A DNA stretch of 64,000 nucleotides, taken from contig WQWU01000003.1 in assembly GCA_009785215.1 (NCBI GenBank), positions 17,680 through 81,679 on the forward strand. Direction: 5' to 3'. A program made the position numbers and the translations under genes. Positions within the stretch are counted from its first letter, which is position 1. Every line of letters starts with the position of its first letter. This document shows positions 56,978 to 64,000 of the stretch, one piece after another. The stretch is from Treponema sp. (lineage in GTDB: Bacteria; Spirochaetota; Spirochaetia; Treponematales; Breznakiellaceae). Below the pieces are notes generated by a model. It was not told the DNA's origin. It was given only the letters and a program-made list of their open reading frames with translations, and did not search any database.

Positions 56978-58392
56978 TAAAACGACTCTCCAATTTTAAG
57001 ATCGTATTTGTTCTTTGTGCGTGCTTCCGGCTCCGGGATCGGATAATTGCCGGAAAAACATCCGTTACAGAATCCGCATTTCGCGTTTTTTGCTATTTTT
57101 GAAACATTTTCTATGGATAAAAAACCAAGGCTGTCTGCTTCCAGATAATTGCAAATTTCCTGTATGTTCATTTTACAGGCAATTAAATTATCGCGGCTGC
57201 TGATATCTGTTCCGAAATAACACGGGTTTTTAAAAGGAGGAGATGATATTCTAAGATGAACTTCTTTTGCTCCTGTTTCACGCAAAAGATGTACGATTCT
57301 TTTCATTGTAGTTCCGCGGACAATTGAATCATCTATTAAAACTACAGTTTTATTGCTGATTGCGGCTTTTATTGTATTCAGTTTTATACGGACTGCCTTG
57401 TCGCGTTCTTCCTGAGTCGGCTGAATAAATGTGCGTCCAATATAACGGTTTTTTATAAAACCAACTTCGTATGGGATACCCGATTGCCGTGAAAAACCAA
57501 GCGCGGCATCAAGACCTGAATCCGGCACTCCTATAACAATATCTGCCTTAACAGGATGTTCTATCGCAAGAAAAGCGCCTGCATTAAGACGCGCTTCGTG
57601 TACGCTCATATTTTCTATGACAGAATCGGGGCGCGCGAAATAAATATATTCAAAAACGCATAAACTGCTTTTTTTTCCGCAATGAGTTTTAATGCTGCGT
57701 GTTCCGTTTTTATCAACAACAACAATTTCTCCGGGTTCTACATCACGGACAAAATCCGCCCCGATGCTGTCAAGAGCGCAGCTTTCCGATGCAAAAATAA
57801 TATCGCCGTTTAGTTTTCCCATACAAAGCGGTCTGAAACCGCACGAATCGCGAACAGCAATGAGCTTACTGGGAGACATAATAACAAGCGAAAAAGCGCC
57901 CTCTATCTCTTTCATTGCCTCATCAATTGCGTCTTCTATCGTTTCTGTCTTGATTCTTTTTTTTGTAATTATATTTATTATTATTTCCGTATCATTTGTA
58001 GTATGAAAAACGGTGCCTTCTTTTTGCAGTTTTTCACATAAAAAATCCGCATTTGTAAGGCTTCCATTATGGGCAATTGCCATAGATCCCTTGATATGCC
58101 TTACAACAAGAGGCTGCGCATTGGCTCTGTTTTTCTGATCCATCGGAGAATAGCGGACATGACCTACCGCCATGTTACCCTTTCCCAGCCTTTCCAGTGT
58201 CTCTTTGGAAAAGACATCCGGAACAAGCCCAATATCATTATGATACTGCATAACCCCGTCACTGCAAACAGCAATGCCGCAGCTCTCCTGTCCTCTGTGC
58301 TGCAATGCGTAAAGCGCGAGATAACTTTGAGACGCTACATCAGATGCAGAATCTTTTGAATATATTCCAAATACCCCGCACTTTTCCTGCAT
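56977..58392 (-). CDS. purF: Amidophosphoribosyltransferase
   Basis: CGVFGIYSKD; YALQHRGQESCGIAV; VVLIDDSIVRGTT. Confidence 0.96.
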   Translation of the reverse strand: MQEKCGVFGIYSKDSASDVASQSYLALYALQHRGQESCGIAVCSDGVMQYHNDIGLVPDVFSKETLERLGKGNMAVGHVRYSPMDQKNRANAQPLVVRHIKGSMAIAHNGSLTNADFLCEKLQKEGTVFHTTNDTEIIINIITKKRIKTETIEDAIDEAMKEIEGAFSLVIMSPSKLIAVRDSCGFRPLCMGKLNGDIIFASESCALDSIGADFVRDVEPGEIVVVDKNGTRSIKTHCGKKSSLCVFEYIYFARPDSVIENMSVHEARLNAGAFLAIEHPVKADIVIGVPDSGLDAALGFSRQSGIPYEVGFIKNRYIGRTFIQPTQEERDKAVRIKLNTIKAAISNKTVVLIDDSIVRGTTMKRIVHLLRETGAKEVHLRISSPPFKNPCYFGTDISSRDNLIACKMNIQEICNYLEADSLGFLSIENVSKIAKNAKCGFCNGCFSGNYPIPEPEARTKNKYDLKIGESF

Positions 58393-58393
58393 T

Positions 58394-58882
58394 TTATTTA
58401 AGCTTCTCCTGTAACAGATTGTCTTTTTCTATAACTTTCTTTGCCATATCGGCTTTCATAGCAAGAAGTTTTTCAGACATAGAATCGTCCGCTACCCCCA
58501 GAATCTGCGCCGCAAGAATTGCCGCATTGTCGGCTCCGTCGATAGCCACTGTTGCCACAGGTATCCCCGGAGGCATCTGTACCATGGCAAGAAGCGCGTC
58601 AAGGCCGTCCAGAGAGGATTTTATCGGAATAGCGATAACAGGCAGAGTTGTACAAGCCGCAAGAACCCCTGCCAGATGGGCAGCCATACCGGCAGCAGCA
58701 ATAATCACCCCAAAACCGTTATTTCTTGCATTTTTAGCGAAATCAACCGCCCTGTCAGGCGTCCTGTGAGCGCTCATTACATGAGCTTCAAACGGAATAC
58801 CGAAATCCTTCAATCTTTTGAATGCTTTTTCCACAATAGGCAGATCGCTATCGCTTCCCATAATTACCGCTGCTTTTTTCAT
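58394..58882 (-). CDS. purE: N5-carboxyaminoimidazole ribonucleotide mutase
   Basis: IMGSDSDLPIVEKAFKRLKDFGIPFEAHVMSAHRTPD; GMAAHLAGVLAA. Confidence 0.95.
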   Translation of the reverse strand: MKKAAVIMGSDSDLPIVEKAFKRLKDFGIPFEAHVMSAHRTPDRAVDFAKNARNNGFGVIIAAAGMAAHLAGVLAACTTLPVIAIPIKSSLDGLDALLAMVQMPPGIPVATVAIDGADNAAILAAQILGVADDSMSEKLLAMKADMAKKVIEKDNLLQEKLK

Positions 58883-58962
58883 AACCCCATCCTTAATATT
58901 TTGTTACCTGGACTATATCATTTTTATTTGTTTTTGAATACTATTAAAAAGAGGAGATTTTT

Positions 58963-60246
58963 ATGTCAACAAAAAAATATCGTTTTGAAACAATTCAGGT
59001 CCATGCGGGACAGGAAAAACCGGACCCCGCAACAGATTCAAGAGCGGTGCCGATTTATCAGACTACATCTTATGTTTTTCCAAATTCCAAATCAGCCGCC
59101 GACCGCTTTGCCTTAACCGAGGCAGGTAATATTTATACAAGGATAATGAATCCTACCTGGGATATTTTTGAACAGCGCATGGCGGCTCTTGAAAACGGCG
59201 CCGCAGCCCTTGCGCTTGCGTCAGGGCAGGCTGCGTCAACTTTGGCGATTCAAAATATCACAAGGTCTGGCGATCATATCATCGCGGATACACAGGTTTA
59301 CGGAGGCACTTATAATTTATTTGCCCACACTTTCGAAGACATGGGCGTAGAAACAACATTTGTAGACGGCAATGACCCGGCAAACTTTGAAAAGGCGATA
59401 AAACCCAACACAAAAGCCATCTTTTTTGAGACTTTGGGTAACCCTAACTCCAGTATTGTAGATATCGAAGCCGTCAGCGCCATTGCCCATAAACACGGTA
59501 TCCCCGTAATCGCGGACAACACTTTCGCCACCCCCTATCTTTTAAGACCTCTTGAACTGGGAGCCGACATTGTCGTTCATTCCGCAACCAAATTCATAGG
59601 CGGGCACGGCACATCGATAGGCGGCATTATAATAGACGGCGGAAAATTCGACTGGGCAAAAAGCGGCAAATTCCCCGGGTTATCAAAACCGAACCCAAGT
59701 TATCACGGTGTGGTATTTACGGAAGCGGCAAAAAATCTTGCGTATATTATAAAAGCGCGCACTACATTGTTACGTGACACAGGAGCATGCCTTTCGCCCT
59801 TTAACGCCTTTTTATTTTTACAGGGGCTTGAAACGCTTTCCCTTCGCGTTGAACGCCATGTAGAAAACGCTCTTAAAGTCGTAGATTTTTTAAAGAGCCA
59901 TCCGCAGATAGAAAGGGTAAATCATCCCGTGCTTTCCAGCCACAGGGATCACAAGCTTTATAACCGTTATTTCCCAAAAGGAGCAGGTTCAATTTTTACG
60001 ATAGAACTCAAGGGAGACGCGCAGAAAGCCAAAGTCTTTACAGAAAAACTTAAATTATTCTCGCTTCTCGCGAATGTAGCGGACGTTAAATCTCTTGTTA
60101 TACACCCTGCTTCCACGACACATTCACAAATGACAGAAAAGGAACTTTTGGAAAGCGGAATTAAACCTAACACAATAAGGCTTTCGATCGGCACAGAACA
60201 CATTGATGATATTATCGAAGACCTTAAACAGGGGCTAGAGGGATAG
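58963..60246 (+). CDS. metY: O-acetylhomoserine sulfhydrylase (Cys/Met PLP enzyme)
   Basis: FETIQVHAGQEKPDPATDSRAVPIYQTTSYVF; VVHSATKFIGGHGTSIGGIIID. Confidence 0.94.
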   Translation: MSTKKYRFETIQVHAGQEKPDPATDSRAVPIYQTTSYVFPNSKSAADRFALTEAGNIYTRIMNPTWDIFEQRMAALENGAAALALASGQAASTLAIQNITRSGDHIIADTQVYGGTYNLFAHTFEDMGVETTFVDGNDPANFEKAIKPNTKAIFFETLGNPNSSIVDIEAVSAIAHKHGIPVIADNTFATPYLLRPLELGADIVVHSATKFIGGHGTSIGGIIIDGGKFDWAKSGKFPGLSKPNPSYHGVVFTEAAKNLAYIIKARTTLLRDTGACLSPFNAFLFLQGLETLSLRVERHVENALKVVDFLKSHPQIERVNHPVLSSHRDHKLYNRYFPKGAGSIFTIELKGDAQKAKVFTEKLKLFSLLANVADVKSLVIHPASTTHSQMTEKELLESGIKPNTIRLSIGTEHIDDIIEDLKQGLEG

Positions 60247-60252
60247 GATTTT

Positions 60253-60365
60253 TTTACCACGAACCGCACGAACACACACGAACAGAAGAATTAAGTGTTT
60301 ATGTTTGCACTTTATTAAACCTGTTCGTGTTTTGCCAACGAAGTTTCTAGGCGGTTCGTGGTAAA
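60253..60365. repeat. Inverted-repeat element of the CACGAAC type
   Basis: TTTACCACGAACCGC / GCGGTTCGTGGTAAA termini with internal CACGAACAG/CTGTTCGTG. Confidence 0.88.
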
Positions 60366-60393
60366 TTTCTTTGAATTAAATTTTAGGAAAACA

Positions 60394-61302
60394 ATGTTAG
60401 CGGAAAAAATTACGGATTTAATAGGCAACACTCCTCTTGTAAAGATTAACAGGCTAAACAAAAGTAAAGCTCTTATTTATGTTAAGCTTGAAAGCTTTAA
60501 TCCGCATCACAGTATTAAAGATCGTATAGCACTTTCCATGATTGAAGCTGCCGAAAAAGAAGGAAAATTAAAAAAGGATTCCGTAATTATAGAACCGACA
60601 AGCGGCAACACAGGAATTGGTCTTGCGTATATTTCCGCCGTTAAGGGCTACAAAATAATTCTTACTATGCCTTCTTCCATGAGTATCGAACGGCAAAAAC
60701 TTTTAAAAGCCCTTGGAGCGCAAATTGTTCTTACCGAAGGAAATATGCAATCTGCGATAGACAAAGCGCATGAATTGGCTGCTACCATATCCAACTCATT
60801 AATTTTACAGCAATTCAGTAATCCCGCAAATCCGGATATTCATGAAAAAACCACAGGTCCAGAAATATGGAACGACTTAAACGGCAAAATTGATATTCTG
60901 GTAAGCGGTGTTGGAACCGGAGGCACATTGACAGGCACCGGGCGTTATCTTAAATCAAAAAATCCCGCAATAAAAATAATCGCCGTTGAGCCGACTTCTT
61001 CGCCTGTGTTATCCGGCGGGAAAGCCGGCTCTCACAAAATTCAGGGGATAGGCGCAGGTTTTATTCCCGCTAATACCGACATGTCCGTAATAGACGAAGT
61101 AATTCAGATAAACGATGATGCTGCTATAAACACAACACGTCTTTTGGCAAAAGAGGAAGGTATATTGGCAGGTATCTCATCCGGCGCCGCGCTGGAAGCA
61201 GCGTTAGCCGTTGCCAGCCGCCCGCAGAACGCGGGTAAAATAATTGTTGTTATACTTGCGGATACGGGGGAGAGGTATCTTTCTACTGATCTTTGGGATT
61301 AG
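60394..61302 (+). CDS. cysK: Cysteine synthase
   Basis: [43 protein letters not shown]. Start likely 60394; ORF-track start 60358 is within the repeat element. Confidence 0.94.
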   Translation: MLAEKITDLIGNTPLVKINRLNKSKALIYVKLESFNPHHSIKDRIALSMIEAAEKEGKLKKDSVIIEPTSGNTGIGLAYISAVKGYKIILTMPSSMSIERQKLLKALGAQIVLTEGNMQSAIDKAHELAATISNSLILQQFSNPANPDIHEKTTGPEIWNDLNGKIDILVSGVGTGGTLTGTGRYLKSKNPAIKIIAVEPTSSPVLSGGKAGSHKIQGIGAGFIPANTDMSVIDEVIQINDDAAINTTRLLAKEEGILAGISSGAALEAALAVASRPQNAGKIIVVILADTGERYLSTDLWD

Positions 61303-61306
61303 TAAT

Positions 61307-62065
61307 TTATATTGTTTTTCTTGCTATTGACCAGTAGGCCAGGGAGAGGGCTATTCCTCCTAAAATGTTTCCTGTTGTTGTTGCCGCCAGGTTTACAATC
61401 ATCCGGGTGAAGATTGTAATATTTACTCCTGCCATTGTTTCCATGCTGAAAAGGGTCATGTTGGCTATTGAGTGTTCAAAACCGCAGACTACAAATACAT
61501 AGATGCACCAAAAAATCATGATAAGTTTGCTGCTTTCTGCCTGTAATCTGTACATACACCACACTGCCGCGCAAACCAGTATATTACAGAGAATACCGCG
61601 GACAAAAAGTTCAAAAAACAACGGTTCTGTTTTACTGTACATCGCTGTATGAGCCGCTTCCAGTACGGGTCCCTGCAGATAACCTGTTCCCAAAAAAAGC
61701 GCCGCAATTAATATTGATCCCGCAAGGTTTCCCAGATAACAGTAAGCGCAAAGAGCTATCGCATCCAGAGGTTTAACTGTTTTATGCATAATGCCGGCTG
61801 TCATTACAAAAACATTGCCTGTAAAAAGCTCTGCTCCCGCGAAAACCACAAGGCTTAGAGCTGCCGCAAAACTGACACCCTGCAAGATTTTAATACCGGC
61901 AAAATTATCCATTGCCCCTGCCATAACTAGAATTGTAATCATGCACAGCCCGACGTAAATTCCAGCCATAAGGGAGGAAATAAAATAGGCGCCTTTTTCT
62001 CTTTTAAAAAAGTTTACTTTTTTCGCGGCAGCGGATTCTACCAGTTTGTAATCTATGTTTATCAT
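61307..62065 (-). CDS. Formate/nitrite transporter family channel (FocA/NirC)
   Basis: FAGAELFTGNVFVMTAG; CGFEHSIANMTLFSM; multi-TM. Confidence 0.9.
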   Translation of the reverse strand: MINIDYKLVESAAAKKVNFFKREKGAYFISSLMAGIYVGLCMITILVMAGAMDNFAGIKILQGVSFAAALSLVVFAGAELFTGNVFVMTAGIMHKTVKPLDAIALCAYCYLGNLAGSILIAALFLGTGYLQGPVLEAAHTAMYSKTEPLFFELFVRGILCNILVCAAVWCMYRLQAESSKLIMIFWCIYVFVVCGFEHSIANMTLFSMETMAGVNITIFTRMIVNLAATTTGNILGGIALSLAYWSIARKTI

Positions 62066-62173
62066 TTGTTAATTGTAATCATACTAATGGGGGATGGTCA
62101 ATGATGCCTAAGGGAATGATGGCGCGCTTTCACATTTTTTACGTTTTCGCATTTTCTTACAATTACAAGAAAT

Positions 62174-62359
62174 CGGGAAGGCGGGGCAGCCTGCGTGCGC
62201 AGAAAAACTCCTCAGGAGCCCGGCTATAAGCCCTGACCACTAAAATTTAAAAGATAGAAAACAATTATTTTAAAATTCTGTAATTTTAGTGGTCAGGTCT
62301 CTCCGCCGGAGAATTTCGGAAGATTTTTTTCTGCGCCCGCAGGCTGCCCCGCCTTCCCG
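62174..62359. repeat. Palindromic MITE/REP-like element, copy B, carrying a nested palindrome (62232-62297)
   Basis: CGGGAAGGCGGGGCAGCCTGCGTGCGCAGAAAAA / TTTTTTCTGCGCCCGCAGGCTGCCCCGCCTTCCCG; nested CCTGACCACTAAAATT / AATTTTAGTGGTCAGG. Confidence 0.9.
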
Positions 62360-62479
62360 TTGCTTGGTATTGTTGAAACATGGTAGCAAGTACCAATTTT
62401 AATAAAATTGAAAATCAAGTTAGCCGCTACAAGTCCTAAGCCGTTTGTAATGTTTTTTGTCACACTTGGAAACATGGTA

Positions 62480-63466
62480 TCAGATACCAATTTTATTTAT
62501 TTCAATTTCCAGTTTTTGTAAATTTGATAATATCGTATCCCATTGCGGTATCTCACCAAAAAGCATTTTTTGCATTTTTATATAGTCTTCTGCCAGAGAT
62601 TGAATGTTATATTTTGCAGGAAGTATGCAGATAGTTCCGGGAAGTGCCGCATCATAATTTGCCCAGCCTCTTGGATAAAACCTCTTTTTAAAGTTTACTA
62701 CTTCAATAAGTAATTCTGTATTAGCTAATGCAATATTTTTTACTTCATTGTTTCCCATCTTGTATACATCGTAATAATGCCGTGAATATCTTGGTTGTAA
62801 CGGGCTTGTAACAGGCCGATGATGTTCATGATGTAAAATTGTTATCTTTTCCCAAAAGGTTCTTTCAGGTTTAATTATTGGAACAACAGGTTCAATTAAT
62901 TTTAATTCCGGTAATGCCTTTGTTAGAAACGAAGAAATAGAATAACGGTTATTTGGATTCCATAATGCCAATGGACCAATTTCAAGTTTTATCTCTTGTT
63001 GAATATATGAATAATTAAAGACATGAGGAAATTTTATATATAAAGAATGTCCGTCTTCGTTATCGGGATAAACAAAGCAAGTACTTCCAAGAACGCCGGT
63101 AATCTTTTTAAATAGATTCGTCCTAATATATTCTAAAGCACGTTCTTCAATTATTTTTATGAATTCTACCTGTTTTGTTTTGGAAGATTGTATTAATGTT
63201 TCATTTTTATTTAGTACAATAGATTCTGATAAAATTAAATCTATATCTTCAGAGAATCTGTCAATTAAATTAAACGCTTTTGACAGAGATGTACCGCCTT
63301 TAAAGCATAGAATTTGCGAAAGTTCATTATTTTCAAAGATTTTTTCTAACACCCATGATACCCAAAAATCCTTTTCTACGATACTTTCACTAATATTTAG
63401 TTTATCTGCGGCTTCAATAAATATACTTTTTCTTTCGATATCAGATGCAAAAGCAATCTTATCCAT
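62480..63466 (-). CDS. Nucleotidyltransferase, AbiEii/AbiGii toxin family
   Basis: KDFWVSWVLEKIFENNELSQILCFKGGTSLSKAFNLIDRFSEDIDLIL. Confidence 0.88.
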   Translation of the reverse strand: MDKIAFASDIERKSIFIEAADKLNISESIVEKDFWVSWVLEKIFENNELSQILCFKGGTSLSKAFNLIDRFSEDIDLILSESIVLNKNETLIQSSKTKQVEFIKIIEERALEYIRTNLFKKITGVLGSTCFVYPDNEDGHSLYIKFPHVFNYSYIQQEIKLEIGPLALWNPNNRYSISSFLTKALPELKLIEPVVPIIKPERTFWEKITILHHEHHRPVTSPLQPRYSRHYYDVYKMGNNEVKNIALANTELLIEVVNFKKRFYPRGWANYDAALPGTICILPAKYNIQSLAEDYIKMQKMLFGEIPQWDTILSNLQKLEIEINKIGI

Positions 63467-64000
63467 AATTTATATCCTTTATTATTTGATAAACCCAGCC
63501 TGTCGCTTTTGAGGCATCTAATTTAATTTTATCCCATTCATCAGATGAGAATTTCCCGGATAATTTATTCAGGAATTCTGTTGATACATGTTGTTCTCCA
63601 ATGGCTTTTATCGACTGAATAACCAATGCCGTATTTAAATATTCCAGCGCAGACTCTCTTTGCGTTGTATGTTTAAAAATTATATCACGATTACCAATGT
63701 TAATTTTTTTACTTGGTCCATCGGACAAATAAATATTTTTCGCTACTACTTGAGTAGATAATCCAAGATAATTTAAGGCAGTATCACTGTCAGGATAGAT
63801 TTTCCAGTTAAATTTTCTTGCTATTGCGTAAGCAACCTGATTTATATCTGCTGCTACAGTTTTTCTTAAGAAATCGCTGTACATTGGGTAGTCATAAATA
63901 CCCCGAATAACCCGGCGGATTTCTCCGTCTTCAGCTAAATATGACAAAGATTCGTCTATCTCTCTTCGTTTAAAATCATGGATAAAATCATAAGCGGAAA
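63459..64000 (-). CDS. AbiEi-like antitoxin (DUF6088-type), 5' end beyond window
   Basis: IRRVIRGIYDYPMYSDFL...QVAYAIARKFNWKIYPDSDTALNYLGLSTQV; frame stays open to base 64000; overlaps toxin start. Confidence 0.8.
   Translation of the reverse strand, partial: SAYDFIHDFKRREIDESLSYLAEDGEIRRVIRGIYDYPMYSDFLRKTVAADINQVAYAIARKFNWKIYPDSDTALNYLGLSTQVVAKNIYLSDGPSKKINIGNRDIIFKHTTQRESALEYLNTALVIQSIKAIGEQHVSTEFLNKLSGKFSSDEWDKIKLDASKATGWVYQIIKDINYG

Noticed and set aside
1-64000. CRISPR array
   Set aside because: No regularly spaced direct repeats with unique spacers were seen; the periodic region at 1-460 is coding.

Overview
The window looks like a spirochaete (Treponema-like) chromosome segment; that assignment is inferred from gene content and order. 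The left part (1-32.5 kb) is mostly + strand: a Glu-rich repeat/SPOR protein, tRNA-His, tRNA-Arg, tamB-bamA-skp-mutS, a uracil/xanthine permease, a hybrid histidine kinase, argS, a birA/ECF-biotin transport cluster, scpA-scpB-rluB-cmk-rpsA and a sigma-54 activator. The right part (37-62 kb) is mostly - strand: a radical SAM protein, rodA-mrdA-mreD-mreC-mreB, rnpB, rpoD-dnaG-mltG, purD-N-M-F-E, metY, cysK, a FocA-type channel and an AbiE-type toxin/antitoxin pair. At the strand-bias switch lies a complete integrated microvirus (Gokushovirinae-like) of 4,474 bp, bounded by an exact 36-bp direct repeat. The left repeat copy completes a 28-bp sequence that resembles a XerC/XerD dif site (ACTGTGTATAA-TGTTTA-TTCTGTCTACT), so the phage appears to sit at the chromosome terminus. 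The most novel candidate is a 44-aa single-transmembrane ORF (36378-36512). It lies out of frame inside the phage rep gene and has its own strong Shine-Dalgarno, making it a candidate overlapping lysis gene. Other observations are two tiny basic phage genes missing from the ORF track, tandem hairpins in the phage, several palindromic MITE/REP-like elements (one with a swapped or nested core), a 54-nt palindrome inside RNase P RNA, a dispersed TGGTRnCWGnYACCA palindrome family, and a BirA-like operator upstream of bioY. All homology calls are from reading the sequence; no searches were run.
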